DNA from: Craterilacuibacter sinensis
GTDB taxonomy: Bacteria; Pseudomonadota; Gammaproteobacteria; Burkholderiales; Chromobacteriaceae
Direction of reading: 5' to 3'
DNA: 64,000 nt
NCBI RefSeq assembly: GCF_009831765.1
Contig: NZ_WSSB01000007.1
Span: forward strand, 78,916 to 142,915
The notes beneath the pieces were generated by a model. It was given only the letters and a program-made list of their open reading frames with translations. It ran no database searches and had not been told where the DNA came from. This document shows, piece after piece, positions 37,862 to 48,269 of the stretch (position 1 is the first letter of the stretch; the number at the start of each line of letters is the position of its first letter). Position numbers and translations under genes: made by a program.

Positions 37862-38326
37862 TCAGTCATCCCTGTCGTCGTCGCCGGCAAAATCATCCAG
37901 CGCGCAACCGGATAAAACCTTACTGATCACGTCCATGGGGAAGCCGCGCGCAGCCAGAAAACGCATCTGTTTGGCTTTTTCCTGCTGGGTTTGCGGCAAG
38001 CTGCCGAATTTGCGCTGCCAGACATCGCTGGCCACGGCCAGGTCATCATGGTTTTCGATGGCGCAGGCGATAGTGTCCTTGTCCACGCCTTTTTCCCGCA
38101 AGGCCTGGGTCAGGCGACGGCTACCCCAGCGCCGGCCCTTGACTTCGGCAAACTGGCCGGCGAAGCGCTCGTCTGACTGCCAGTGGCGTTCGGCCAGTTC
38201 GGTCAGTACCGCTTCTATCTCTTCCGGATTTTCGGCATGGGGTTTGAGGCGTTGCTGCAATTCGCGCCGCGAATATTCGCGGCGCGACAAAAGCTCGACA
38301 GCTCGCGCTTTCAGGCTTTTTTCCAT
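37862..38326 (-). CDS. recX: Regulatory protein RecX
   Basis: 154 residues, the usual length. Three-helix repeats typical of RecX: RAVELLSRREYSRRELQQRL (about 8-27), KGRRWGSRRLTQALREKGVD (about 63-82) and KQMRFLAARGFPMDVISKVL (about 118-137). RecX binds RecA filaments and limits strand exchange. It starts 9 nt after the recA stop on the same strand, so the two are cotranscribed. Confidence 0.92.
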   Translation of the reverse strand: MEKSLKARAVELLSRREYSRRELQQRLKPHAENPEEIEAVLTELAERHWQSDERFAGQFAEVKGRRWGSRRLTQALREKGVDKDTIACAIENHDDLAVASDVWQRKFGSLPQTQQEKAKQMRFLAARGFPMDVISKVLSGCALDDFAGDDDRDD

Positions 38327-38335
38327 GAGCTCACT

Positions 38336-39400
<1,065 letters not shown>

Positions 39401-39437
39401 GCTCTCTCCAAAACGGCGGTGGGTCATCAAGCGGACG

Positions 39438-39443
39438 ATTATC
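39438..39443 (-). promoter_or_regulatory. -10 element of recA promoter
   Basis: GATAAT on the minus strand, 38 nt upstream of the recA start; the -35 region is poor (CTGAAG/TGAAGA at 17-18 nt). No SOS box overlaps it. Confidence 0.45.
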
Positions 39444-39515
39444 GCATATTTGGCCGTGTGTCTTCAGTGCATTGGGGCGGCCGGTGTTTAATCTTATTGG
39501 GTCGCGGGTGCCCCG

Positions 39516-39543
39516 CTTGATTTTATCTGTCTTGCGCCCATTT
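39516..39543 (+). promoter_or_regulatory. Sigma-32-like promoter of hrcA
   Basis: CTTGAT (39516-39521, followed by T), 14-nt spacer, GCCCATTT (39536-39543), preceded by CCCCG. Spacer is identical to that of the lon heat-shock promoter in this window. Lies 33 nt before the hrcA start. Confidence 0.6.
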
Positions 39544-39576
39544 ATACTGCAACTAATGCCGTGCCCGAGAGCCCCT

Positions 39577-40599
39577 ATGCTGAATGAACGTGCCCAACGC
39601 CTGCTCAAGACTCTGGTTGAGCGCTATATCGCCGACGGCACACCCGTACCCTCGCGTACCTTGGGGCAGTTGTCCGGTCTGGAGCTCTCCAGTGCGTCGA
39701 TACGCCATGTGCTGTCCGATATGGAGGCAATGGGGCTGATTTCTTCGCCGCATACCTCGGCTGGCAGGGTGCCGACGGCGCGCGGCTATCGTGTTTTTGT
39801 CGACAGATTGCTGACGCTGGGGCCGCTGGAGTCGGCGCTGGTGCGCGAGCTGGAGGACAACCTGCATCCGGATAGTCCGCAGCAGCTGGCACAAGCCGCC
39901 TCAAGGCTATTATCCGATCTGACGCAATTTACCGGTGTGGTGGTGACGCCCAAGCGCGCGGATGTCGCGTTTCGCCAGATGGAATTTTTGCGCCTGTCCG
40001 AGCGCAGGGTGCTGCTGATTCTGGTGACCATGGATGGCGACGTGCAAAACCATATCATCGCCAGCGAGCGCGATTACAGCCCGTCCGAGCTGACTGAAGC
40101 CGCCAATTTCATCAATATGCATTACGCCGGGCAGGCGCTGTCCAGCGTGACGGTGCGCGTAGAACATGAATTGCGTGAACTTCAGGGCGATATCAGCAGT
40201 CTGATGGCGCTTGCGATCAATCTTGGGCGGCAGGCCATGGTCGAACAGACCGGTGCGGTGGTGATTGCCGGCGGCAATAATCTGTTGAATGTGCGGGACT
40301 TGTCCGAAGACCTGACCCGCTTGCGTGAATTGTTTTCGGTATTCGAGCGCAAGACCGAGCTGCTTAAGCTGCTGAACCAGAGCCAGACGGCCCAGGGCGT
40401 GAGCCTGTATATCGGTGAGGAGTCGGGGGTGACCACATTGGGCGAATGCACGGTGGTCAGCGCTCCTTACAAGATCAATGACCAGGTGGTTGGTGCGCTC
40501 GGCGTGATAGGACCGACCCGGATGAATTACGAACATATCATTCCGATAGTCGATATCACCTCGCGTCTGGTGTCCAGTGCACTCTCCTATAAACATTAA
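39577..40599 (+). CDS. hrcA: Heat-inducible transcription repressor HrcA
   Basis: 340 residues from the ATG at 39577 (MLNERAQRLLKTLVERYI); an ATG 21 nt upstream is in frame but less typical. N-terminal winged helix (VPSRTLGQLSGLELSSASIRHVLSDME, read in parts, about 23-50), a middle GAF-like dimerisation domain and a conserved C-terminal end (GPTRMNYEHIIPIVDITSRL). HrcA represses groE or dnaK operons at CIRCE elements and needs GroEL for activity. No CIRCE (TTAGCACTC-N9-GAGTGCTAA) is seen in the window, so its targets lie elsewhere. A sigma-32-like promoter precedes it. Confidence 0.95.
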   Translation: MLNERAQRLLKTLVERYIADGTPVPSRTLGQLSGLELSSASIRHVLSDMEAMGLISSPHTSAGRVPTARGYRVFVDRLLTLGPLESALVRELEDNLHPDSPQQLAQAASRLLSDLTQFTGVVVTPKRADVAFRQMEFLRLSERRVLLILVTMDGDVQNHIIASERDYSPSELTEAANFINMHYAGQALSSVTVRVEHELRELQGDISSLMALAINLGRQAMVEQTGAVVIAGGNNLLNVRDLSEDLTRLRELFSVFERKTELLKLLNQSQTAQGVSLYIGEESGVTTLGECTVVSAPYKINDQVVGALGVIGPTRMNYEHIIPIVDITSRLVSSALSYKH

Positions 40600-40641
40600 G
40601 TCAGGCAGCGGCTTTGCCTGATGCGAATGCGGATATTTCCG

Positions 40642-41655
40642 ATGAAAAAATGGCTTTTCTTTCCGCTGGCGGCGTGCTCGCTGCTGGCGCATGCCGATGC
40701 AGCCTTGCTGGCGCGCCCCGATGTCCAGCGTTATATCGACGAGCAGGTGGCAACGGGTGAGTTTGCCCGCCCCGATCTGGAGGCGCTGTTTGCCAATGTC
40801 GAACTCAAGCCTTCCATTATTGCCGCGCTGGACAAGCCTTCCACTTCGCGTCCGTGGTACCAGTTTCACCCCAATTTCCTTTCCGGCAAGATGGTCGATG
40901 GCGGTGTGGCATTCTGGACGCAGCATGCCGACTTGCTGAACAAGGTGGAGGCCCGTTATGGCGTGCCGCCGGAAATGGTGGTGGCCATTTTGGGCATAGA
41001 AACCCGCTACGGCGGCAATACCGGCAGTTTCCGCGTGGCGGATGCGCTGACGACCATCGGTTTTGACTATCCGCGCCGTGCCGCCTATTTTCGCGGCGAG
41101 CTGACCGAGTTTCTCAAGCTGGCCAAGGAGGAGGGCAAGAATCCGTTGCTGCTGAAGGGGAGTTACGCCGGTGCCATGGGCTGGCCGCAGTTCATGCCTT
41201 CGAGCTACCGCAAGTGGGCGGTCGATTTCGATGGCGACGGCAAGCGCGATATCTGGAGCAGTCCGGCCGATGTAACGGGCAGCATAGGCAATTACTTCAA
41301 GCTGCACGGCTGGCAAAAGGGCGACGATGTGGTGATTCCGGCCGATGTGGTGCCGGGGCCGCAGATCGACAAGCTGGTATCGGACAAATTCAATCTGCAC
41401 TACACCGTGGGCGAATTGAAGAAAATGGGCGTGATCCCGCGCGCCGAAGTCGCCGACAATGTGCCGGCGGTGCTGTTCCCGCTGGAAGTCGCTCCGGGCG
41501 AGGTGCAGTACTGGCTGGGTCTGGGCAACTTCTACACCATTACCCGCTACAACCGCAGCACGCTTTATGCCAAGGTGGCGCAGGAGCTGGCCGAGCAGAT
41601 ACGCGAGGCCTATCTGGCGCAGCAGGCGGCCGCTGCGCCGGGGGCAAAGTCTTGA
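40642..41655 (+). CDS. mltB: Lytic murein transglycosylase B (lipoprotein)
   Basis: 337 residues from the ATG at 40642. The N terminus MKKWLFFPLAACSLLAHA has a lipobox (LAAC, Cys12), so it is a predicted outer-membrane lipoprotein. Catalytic Glu near 120 in ILGIETRYGG; family motifs GSYAGAMGWPQFMPSSY, DFDGDGKRDIW and LGLGNFYTITRYNRS follow. Cleaves the MurNAc-GlcNAc bond of peptidoglycan giving 1,6-anhydro ends. Upstream alternative ATG at 40621 would lengthen the signal by 7 residues. A hairpin without a T-run (TCAGGCA/TGCCTGA, 40601-40621) lies just upstream of it. Confidence 0.93.
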   Translation: MKKWLFFPLAACSLLAHADAALLARPDVQRYIDEQVATGEFARPDLEALFANVELKPSIIAALDKPSTSRPWYQFHPNFLSGKMVDGGVAFWTQHADLLNKVEARYGVPPEMVVAILGIETRYGGNTGSFRVADALTTIGFDYPRRAAYFRGELTEFLKLAKEEGKNPLLLKGSYAGAMGWPQFMPSSYRKWAVDFDGDGKRDIWSSPADVTGSIGNYFKLHGWQKGDDVVIPADVVPGPQIDKLVSDKFNLHYTVGELKKMGVIPRAEVADNVPAVLFPLEVAPGEVQYWLGLGNFYTITRYNRSTLYAKVAQELAEQIREAYLAQQAAAAPGAKS

Positions 41656-41702
41656 AGCGGATGCAGTGGGCGCTTGGCGTGTTTTCGCCTGCGCTCTTCT
41701 GC

Positions 41703-41708
41703 TAGAAT
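41703..41708 (+). promoter_or_regulatory. -10 element of dnaX promoter
   Basis: TAGAAT 9 nt before the dnaX ATG, so a dnaX transcript from here would be almost leaderless; -35 (TGTTTT, 17 nt upstream) is weak. Confidence 0.4.
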
Positions 41709-41716
41709 CGCTCCCC

Positions 41717-43612
41717 ATGAGCTATCAAGTCCTCGCCCGCAAGTGGCGTCCCAAGCGGTTTGCCGATCTGGTCGGCCAGGAGCACGTGGTGCGTGCATTG
41801 TCCAATGCACTTGGCAGCGAGCGCCTGCACCATGCTTATCTGCTGACCGGCACCCGCGGTGTGGGCAAGACCACCATCGCCCGTATTCTGGCCAAGAGCC
41901 TTAATTGCGAGACCGGCATTACGGCCGAGCCTTGCGGCGTGTGTGCGGCTTGCCGCCAGATTGATGCCGGGCGTTATGTCGATCTGCTGGAGATCGATGC
42001 CGCGTCCAATACCGGCATCGACAATATCCGCGAAGTGCTGGAAAACGCACAATACGCGCCGACGCTGGGGCGCTTCAAGGTTTACATCATTGATGAAGTG
42101 CACATGCTGTCCAAGAGTGCGTTCAATGCCATGCTCAAGACGCTGGAAGAGCCGCCGGCGCATGTGAAATTCATCCTCGCCACCACGGACCCGCAAAAAG
42201 TACCGGTCACGGTGCTGTCGCGCTGTTTGCAGTTCAGTCTGCGCAATATGACGCCGCAGCAGATTGCGGGCTATCTTGCTCATGTGCTGGAGGTGGAGGG
42301 CGTAGCCTACGAGACGCCGGCGCTGTCCTTGCTGGGGCGCGGCGCCTCCGGCTCCATGCGCGACGCCTTGTCCTTGCTGGATCAGGCCATTGCCTATGGC
42401 GAGGGCGATGTCAAAGAAGAAGGCGTACGCGCCATGCTGGGCGCGGTTGATTGCAGCTATCTGTTCGGCCTGCTGCGCGCACTGGCTGATGCCGATGGCC
42501 CGCTGTTGATACGCGAGGCCGAGCAACTGGCCGAACGCGGTATCGGCTTTGATAGTGCACTGTCCGAAATGGCGGTGCTGCTGCAGCAGATTTCCATGGC
42601 GCAAATCGTACCGCAGGCGATTTCGCCGGACGAACCCGAGTACGATGCCATCTTTGCGCTGGCTGGCCTGATGGCGCCGGAAGATGTGCAGCTTTATTAC
42701 CAGATCGCCGTGCATGGCCGGCGTGATCTGGCTTTGGCTCCGGATGAACACGCCGGCTTCAATATGGCCCTGATCCGCATGCTGGCATTTCACCCCCTGA
42801 ATCAGCGCGAGCCGGCACCCGCCGCCGTACGCGCCCAGGCGCCGCTTGCTGCACACGCCGCCGTTGCCGGGCGTGAAGCCATGGATCAGGCGCGCGCCAA
42901 ATTGGCGCAGCAGGTCGGCGGAACACGCACGCCAGCGGCGACACCCCGAGCGCAGGCCGCTGCAGCGCTGGCGGGCAGCAACCCTGCACCTGCACCTGTA
43001 CCTGCACCCGAGCCCGAGCCCGAGATAGAGCCCGAGCCTGCGGCCGCTTTGCCGCTGCCGGCCGAAGCTGCACCAAGCATCGCGGCCAAGGGCGCTGAAG
43101 TTGCCGATGATGATGCGGATGGCCGCGAAGGCGACGTGTTGCCGCCGGATCTGCCCGATTACGCCATGCAGGACGACGACGAAATTTATATATCGGCTGA
43201 CGAGTTGCCGCAAAAGCCGGCGGCTTTTGACGGCAACTGGCTGGCGCTGGTGGCCGAGATTGGTCCGCGCATGGGAACCGTGCGCATGCTGGCGCAAAAC
43301 GCCGTGCTGAAAAGCTGGCAGGGTGGGGCGCTGGTGTTGGCTGTGCCGGAAAGTTTCCGCCACCTGGCCAGTCGCGACTATCAGGATAAACTCAGGACGG
43401 TATTGGCCGAGCACTTCGGCCATACGCTGGAACTGAGCGTGACGGTCGAAGAGACCGGCGCAGAAACGCCCGCCATGCGCGACGCACGCAACCGCCATGA
43501 ATTGCGGCAGGAAGCGCGTGTCGTGCTGGAAAATGATCCCGTGGTGCAGCAACTGGTGCGCGAATTCGATGCGACCTTGCTCACCGATACTATCCAACCC
43601 GCTCAGGAGTAA
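41717..43612 (+). CDS. dnaX: DNA polymerase III tau (gamma/tau) subunit
   Basis: 631 residues from the ATG at 41717. Clamp-loader AAA+ domain: Walker [10 protein letters not shown] (about 43), zinc ligands CGVCAAC (about 73), Walker B IIDEVHML (about 124), sensor 1 [10 protein letters not shown]. Domain III ends near 370; a Pro/Ala/Glu-rich linker (about 370-500) includes a short tandem repeat; the C-terminal tau region (about 510-620, [21 protein letters not shown] in part) should contact the polymerase. No A AAA AAG-type slippery site is seen near the end of domain III, so a shorter gamma form is not predicted by that mechanism. Followed 5 nt later by ybaB. Confidence 0.96.
   Translation: MSYQVLARKWRPKRFADLVGQEHVVRALSNALGSERLHHAYLLTGTRGVGKTTIARILAKSLNCETGITAEPCGVCAACRQIDAGRYVDLLEIDAASNTGIDNIREVLENAQYAPTLGRFKVYIIDEVHMLSKSAFNAMLKTLEEPPAHVKFILATTDPQKVPVTVLSRCLQFSLRNMTPQQIAGYLAHVLEVEGVAYETPALSLLGRGASGSMRDALSLLDQAIAYGEGDVKEEGVRAMLGAVDCSYLFGLLRALADADGPLLIREAEQLAERGIGFDSALSEMAVLLQQISMAQIVPQAISPDEPEYDAIFALAGLMAPEDVQLYYQIAVHGRRDLALAPDEHAGFNMALIRMLAFHPLNQREPAPAAVRAQAPLAAHAAVAGREAMDQARAKLAQQVGGTRTPAATPRAQAAAALAGSNPAPAPVPAPEPEPEIEPEPAAALPLPAEAAPSIAAKGAEVADDDADGREGDVLPPDLPDYAMQDDDEIYISADELPQKPAAFDGNWLALVAEIGPRMGTVRMLAQNAVLKSWQGGALVLAVPESFRHLASRDYQDKLRTVLAEHFGHTLELSVTVEETGAETPAMRDARNRHELRQEARVVLENDPVVQQLVREFDATLLTDTIQPAQE
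42983..43042 (+). repeat. In-frame hexanucleotide tandem repeat in dnaX linker
   Basis: Ten 6-nt units: CCTGCA, CCTGCA, CCTGTA, CCTGCA, CCCGAG x3, ATAGAG, CCCGAG, CCTGCG, coding Pro-Ala then Pro-Glu dipeptides. Unit length keeps the frame, so copy changes would only change linker length. Confidence 0.8.
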
Positions 43613-43617
43613 GTTTT

Positions 43618-43956
43618 ATGTTCGGTAAAGCCGGAATCGCGGGCCTGATGAAACAGGCCCAGCAAATGCAGGAAAACATGAAAAAAGCACAGGAAGAACT
43701 GGGCTCGGTCGAAGTCGAAGGCCAGTCCGGTGCTGGTCTGGTCAAGGTCACCATGACCTGCCATCACGACGTTAAGCGCGTGAGTATTGACGATTCCTTG
43801 CTGGACGATGTCAAGGAAGACAAGGAAATGCTGGAGGATCTGATTGCTGCCGCTGTCAATGACGCGGTACGCAAGGCCGAGTCCACCACGCAGGAAAAGA
43901 TGGCCGGTTTCTCGCAGGGTCTGAACCTGCCTGCTGGCATGAAGCTGCCGTTCTGA
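43618..43956 (+). CDS. ybaB: YbaB/EbfC family nucleoid-associated protein
   Basis: 112 residues, starting 5 nt after dnaX with its ribosome site inside the dnaX end (CAGGAG). Family sequence: [20 protein letters not shown] (about 9-28), [28 protein letters not shown] and the C-terminal LPAGMKLPF. Forms a dimeric tweezer that binds DNA. The dnaX-ybaB-recR order is conserved in many bacteria. Confidence 0.95.
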   Translation: MFGKAGIAGLMKQAQQMQENMKKAQEELGSVEVEGQSGAGLVKVTMTCHHDVKRVSIDDSLLDDVKEDKEMLEDLIAAAVNDAVRKAESTTQEKMAGFSQGLNLPAGMKLPF

Positions 43957-44089
43957 TCTGAATAAGGGCGGGCGACGGAGTCGGGGATTCTGTCGCTCGT
44001 CCTTTGTTGCCTTGGGCGTCAGCGCTGCATAGCGCGCTGCTTGCCACCGCTTGTGTGGATCCCCGAACCCTTATCCCGGATCCTTTCCC

Positions 44090-44686
44090 ATGAAAAACCC
44101 GCCCGCCCTCGATCATCTGATTGCCGCCCTTAAAGTTTTGCCCGGCGTCGGCCCCAAATCGGCGCAGCGTATGGCCTACCATTTGCTGCAACGCGATCAG
44201 GATGGCGCCGGAAAGCTTGCGCGCGCCATCGACCGTGCACTGACCCATCTGACCCACTGCGAGCGCTGCAATACCTTTAGCGAAACCCCTTTGTGCAATT
44301 TGTGCAGCGATGAGACGCGGCGTCAGGATTTGCTGTGTGTGGTGGAAATGCCCACCGACCAGCTGATGCTGGAGCAGGCGCAATGCTTTGACGGCCTGTA
44401 TTTTGTGCTGATGGGGCGGGTGTCGCCGATGGAAGGCTTAGGGCCGCGCGAGGCCAATCTGGACCGGCTGCTGGTGCGGGCGCAGGATGGTGTGGTCGAG
44501 GAGGTGGTGATTGCCACCAACTTTACCGCCGAAGGCGAGGTCACCGCGCATATGATCAGCGAGCTGTTGAAGGCACGCGGCATCAGGGTCAGCCGTATTG
44601 CCCGCGGCATGCCGGTGGGAGGGGAGCTGGAGCATATTGATCTGGGTACGCTGGCGCAGGCGGTATATGAGCGGCGTAGTGTCTGA
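44090..44686 (+). CDS. recR: Recombination protein RecR
   Basis: 198 residues from the ATG at 44090. N-terminal HhH ([20 protein letters not shown], about 15-34), C4 zinc finger (CERCNTF and CNLC, about 57-72), Toprim domain ([27 protein letters not shown]) and the C-terminal Walker-B-like strand ([16 protein letters not shown]). Works with RecO and RecF to load RecA. 133 nt after ybaB with an imperfect hairpin in the gap. Confidence 0.96.
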   Translation: MKNPPALDHLIAALKVLPGVGPKSAQRMAYHLLQRDQDGAGKLARAIDRALTHLTHCERCNTFSETPLCNLCSDETRRQDLLCVVEMPTDQLMLEQAQCFDGLYFVLMGRVSPMEGLGPREANLDRLLVRAQDGVVEEVVIATNFTAEGEVTAHMISELLKARGIRVSRIARGMPVGGELEHIDLGTLAQAVYERRSV

Positions 44687-44727
44687 TTTGCCACACAAGT
44701 CATATCTTTGCAGTTTGCTTGCCTATG

Positions 44728-44783
44728 GCCTGTTGTTTTGCCCTCACGTATTAATTTTGGGTGACAACAGGCTTTTTCTGTTT
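44728..44783 (+). terminator. Intrinsic terminator after recR
   Basis: GCCTGTTGT (44728-44736) pairs with ACAACAGGC (44764-44772), followed by TTTTTCTGTTTTT. Confidence 0.8.
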
Positions 44784-44894
44784 TTACACCCTTGTGTCTA
44801 TGTCTGTTTGTGCGATGATGATGCAACGCCACAAGCGTTATGCATCACTGGAAAGCTGCAGCAATTCATCTTGAATCAGCGTACAGGAGCCAGC

Positions 44895-45074
44895 ATGAAC
44901 CGAAGCATGTTTCTGATGGAAAGGGATCGTATCAATGCGATGCGGGCCATTCGTAACCGCGCGGTAGGTGGGCCGGTACGCTGCACCGAGCAGGACAGGC
45001 TACGCAATGATGCCAGAAAAGAGATCGAGTCCCGGCGCTGGGACAATGAAATGGGCCTCAAAGATGACCGCTGA
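44895..45074 (+). CDS. Small charged protein of unknown function, 59 aa
   Basis: ATG at 44895 behind AGGAG (spacer 6 nt: CCAGC plus one), stop TGA at 45072-45074. The product is very rich in Arg, Asp and Glu (MERDRINAMRAIRNRAVGG, then EQDRLRNDARKEIESRRWD) with one Cys and no membrane segment; it should be helical and soluble. No family recognised. It is a stand-alone unit between the recR terminator and a terminator whose stem overlaps its own stop codon, which supports it being a real gene. Confidence 0.65.
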   Translation: MNRSMFLMERDRINAMRAIRNRAVGGPVRCTEQDRLRNDARKEIESRRWDNEMGLKDDR

Positions 45075-45091
45075 TAAAGCGGTCTTTTTTT
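45066..45091 (+). terminator. Intrinsic terminator overlapping the stop codon of the 59-aa gene
   Basis: GACCGCT (45066-45072) pairs with AGCGGTC (45078-45084), followed by seven T (45085-45091). The 5' arm contains the last sense codons. Confidence 0.85.
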
Positions 45092-45230
45092 ATGCCGGCA
45101 TTCAGCGGAAAAGGAAGCATACGTCAGGGGACAATGAGATATGGTAATGCATATTGATTGCTTATTGCTCGGCAATTAATGATAATTGCATTATTGTAAA
45201 ACGCCTTGATTGCTCTTGCAGGAGCACCCT

Positions 45231-48188
45231 ATGAGTCATCCTGTCCCGCCCCGGCAGGGTACTGCCTTCCATCACGCGCTGTGGAGCTCGCCTTTGCCCG
45301 CTTATGGCTGGCCTGCCGGTGCGAAGCTCGCTCTGGCGTTAACGGTTTTACTGGCCTGTGGTCAGGTCTTGCCCGCGTTAAAATTTTTCCCCTCGCTGTT
45401 ACATTATTTACCGCTGCATAGCGGGCTCGAGTTTTTCTCCATGGCGGTTTCCGTTATGGTGTTTTCTCTGGCCTGGAACTTGCGACACGAGGGGAACAAC
45501 AGCAACCGGATGGTATTGGGGGTGGGTTTTCTTGCTGTTTGCCTGATCGACTTCGCTCATATGCTTTCTTATGCCGGCATGCCGGAGCTGGTTACCCCTG
45601 GCGGGGCGGAGAAAGCCATCAATTTCTGGCTGGCCGGGCGCTATGTGGCTGCCATTGTCTTGTTATATGTTGCACTGCGACCAGACAAGCGCTGGTCTGA
45701 ACCCGCTTGTTATGCGGCGCTCGCAGCAGTATGTGCACTGGTGCTCTGTGTCTGGTTTGTGGGCTTGCTGCGTAGCGAATGGTTGCCGCGCACTTTTATT
45801 GCCGGGCAAGGGCTGACTGATTTCAAGATCGGTAGCGAGTATGTGTTGGCGCTGCTATATGGCGGCGCGGCTGCGCTGCTGTTGCGCCGGGGATTGCACA
45901 CGGGTAAAAAAGGGCCGCAGTTGCTGGCTGCCGCTGCCTGGATACAGGCGTTGGCTGAATTGTTTTTTACCTTGTATGGCGATGTGACTGATCTGTTCAA
46001 TCTGTTGGGTCATATCTACAAGGTGCTGGCTTATCTGATGGTGTATCGCGCGATCTACGCCTCGGGCGTAAGTGCGCCTTACCGCCAGCTGGATATTGAG
46101 CGCGCCCGCCTGCGTACATTACTGGCTACGATTCCCGAGCCAGTCTGGCTGAAGGATGCCGACGGCTATTACCTCGCCTGCAATAGCGCATTTGAACGCC
46201 TGTTTGGCGCGCGTGAAGCCAATATTGTCGGCAAGACGGATTACGATTTTGTCAGCGCTGAACAGGCCGATTTTTTTCGGCAGCAAGACAGGGTTGCGAT
46301 AGCGGCGGGGGGCTTGAGCCGGAACGAAGAGCGGCTGACATTTGCCGCTGACGGTTATCAGGGGGTATTTGAAACCAGCAAGACGCCGATGTATGCATCC
46401 GATGGTGTACTGATAGGCGTGCTTGGCGTGGCACATGACATTTCCGAGCGCAAACAGGCAGAAATCCGTTTGCATGATAGTGAAAAACATTTCCGCACCC
46501 TGGCCAATGGCGGCAGTGCTCTGATCTGGACGTCGGATCAGACGCAATTACTGAACTATTTCAACGAGCCCTGGTTGCGCTTTACCGGGCGTGGGCTTGA
46601 GCAGGAGCTGGGTTTGGGCTGGCTGGCAGGGGTGCACCCCGATGATGTCGCCGCTTGTTCGGAGGCCGGGCGTTCAGCCTTTGTGCTGCGTAGACCCTTT
46701 AGCCGGGAGTATCGTCTGCGTCACGCCGATGGCGGCTATCGCTGGGTACGTGACGAGGGCAGCCCGCGCTACGATAGCCAGGATAATTTTCTGGGCTATC
46801 TCGGATTTTGCTGGGATATGACAGAGCATAAGCTGGCTGCGGAGAAAATCGAGCAACTGGCTTTTTATGATGCGCTGACCCAGCTACCCAATCGGCGTCT
46901 GATGCTTGATCGCTTGGCGCAGGTGCTCGCTGCTTGTGCCCGTTATCAGCGTCAAAGCGCTTTGCTGGTGATGGATCTGGATAATTTCAAGGCGGTCAAT
47001 GACAGCATGGGCCATGCTGCCGGCGATCAGCTGCTGCTTGAATTCTCCAGTCGCGTGCGTAGCCGTCTGCGGGAGTGCGATACCGTCGCCCGCTTGGGCG
47101 GGGACGAGTTTGTCGTGATTTTGCCGGACCTGGAGGGGAGTTTGCCTGCGCGTCAGGCAGCAGAGGCCGTGGCACAGAAACTACTGGATCGTGTGAGTGA
47201 GCCTTATGTCTTGGTGCTGGATGAGGCCGGCAGTACGCGGGTGTACCAGTGTTCAGCCAGCATGGGTGTTGTGCTTTTTGCTGATGCCACATTGTCGGTC
47301 GACGAGCTTTTAAAGCGCGGTGATGCTGCGCTTTATCATGCCAAATCTGGCGGGCGCAATGTCCTGAGTTTTTTCGACGCCAAGATGCAGCAGGTGATTG
47401 CCAGACAGAGCCAGCTTGAGCAGGACCTGCGCCGGGCGCTGGAAGAAGGGCAGTTCGAGCTTTTCTACCAGCCGCAGGTGGATATGCAAGACCGTATGCA
47501 AGGGGCCGAGGCATTGATCCGTTGGCGGCATCCCGAGCGAGGGCTGGTGTCGCCGGATGACTTTATCCCGTTGGCGGAGCAAAGTGGGCTGATTATTCCT
47601 ATCGGCTTATGGGTGCTGGAAAGCGCGTGCCTGCAATTGGCACGCTGGGCTGACAATCCGCAATTATCAGGTTTGTCGTTGTCGGTTAATGTCAGCTCCT
47701 GCCAGTTCAGTCACCCCGCTTTTGTCGAGCAAGTGCTGGCGCTGATGGACAGGTATGAAGTGTGCCCGCAGCGCTTGAAACTTGAGTTGACCGAAAGTCT
47801 GGTGTTAGACAATGCCGAAGAGGTGGTCAGCCGCATGCATGTGCTGAAAGAGTACGGCATAGGCCTGTCGCTGGATGACTTCGGTACCGGCTATTCCTCC
47901 TTGTCTTACTTGAAACATCTGCCGCTTGACCAACTCAAGATAGACCGCTCATTTGTGAGCGATCTGTTTACCGATCCGACCGATCTTGTGATTGTGCGCG
48001 CCATGCTGGCGCTGGGCCGAAGTCTGGGGATTTGTGTGATTGCGGAAGGCGTGGAAACGGTAGATCAGCGCAACTTGCTGGCCTCTTCCGGCTGCCTGAG
48101 CTATCAGGGCTACTTATTCAGCCAGCCGCTGCCCCTGACGCAGTTTGAACAATTGGCGTGCCGGCCGGCCTGTCTTGTTGTGGATTGA
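45231..48188 (+). CDS. MASE3-PAS-PAS-GGDEF-EAL cyclic-di-GMP enzyme
   Basis: 985 residues from the ATG at 45231 (GGAG 6-9 nt upstream). About 8 membrane segments in the first 270 residues match the MASE3 sensor type (FFSMAVSVMVFSLAWNLRH, VGFLAVCLIDFAHMLSYAGMP in part). Two PAS domains follow (about 285-410 and 415-540). GGDEF domain (about 545-720) with intact RLGGDEFVVIL near 622; EAL domain (about 730-980) with EALIRWRHPERG near 760, NVSS, ELTES, DDFGTGYSSLSYLK and EGVE. Both active sites look complete, so it may make and degrade c-di-GMP. Likely inner membrane. No obvious operon partner; an MFS gene follows after 81 nt. Confidence 0.92.
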   Translation: MSHPVPPRQGTAFHHALWSSPLPAYGWPAGAKLALALTVLLACGQVLPALKFFPSLLHYLPLHSGLEFFSMAVSVMVFSLAWNLRHEGNNSNRMVLGVGFLAVCLIDFAHMLSYAGMPELVTPGGAEKAINFWLAGRYVAAIVLLYVALRPDKRWSEPACYAALAAVCALVLCVWFVGLLRSEWLPRTFIAGQGLTDFKIGSEYVLALLYGGAAALLLRRGLHTGKKGPQLLAAAAWIQALAELFFTLYGDVTDLFNLLGHIYKVLAYLMVYRAIYASGVSAPYRQLDIERARLRTLLATIPEPVWLKDADGYYLACNSAFERLFGAREANIVGKTDYDFVSAEQADFFRQQDRVAIAAGGLSRNEERLTFAADGYQGVFETSKTPMYASDGVLIGVLGVAHDISERKQAEIRLHDSEKHFRTLANGGSALIWTSDQTQLLNYFNEPWLRFTGRGLEQELGLGWLAGVHPDDVAACSEAGRSAFVLRRPFSREYRLRHADGGYRWVRDEGSPRYDSQDNFLGYLGFCWDMTEHKLAAEKIEQLAFYDALTQLPNRRLMLDRLAQVLAACARYQRQSALLVMDLDNFKAVNDSMGHAAGDQLLLEFSSRVRSRLRECDTVARLGGDEFVVILPDLEGSLPARQAAEAVAQKLLDRVSEPYVLVLDEAGSTRVYQCSASMGVVLFADATLSVDELLKRGDAALYHAKSGGRNVLSFFDAKMQQVIARQSQLEQDLRRALEEGQFELFYQPQVDMQDRMQGAEALIRWRHPERGLVSPDDFIPLAEQSGLIIPIGLWVLESACLQLARWADNPQLSGLSLSVNVSSCQFSHPAFVEQVLALMDRYEVCPQRLKLELTESLVLDNAEEVVSRMHVLKEYGIGLSLDDFGTGYSSLSYLKHLPLDQLKIDRSFVSDLFTDPTDLVIVRAMLALGRSLGICVIAEGVETVDQRNLLASSGCLSYQGYLFSQPLPLTQFEQLACRPACLVVD

Positions 48189-48269
48189 AGCGGGTTTCTG
48201 AATGTCCGGCCTGATCTTTAAAGAGGAAGTGCGCCATGCAGTGTGGCATTGATTTAAGCAGGGGGCGGC

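Noticed and set aside
41702-43597. Long minus-strand frame opposite dnaX
   Set aside because: Shadow of dnaX codon use; no homology and no start context.
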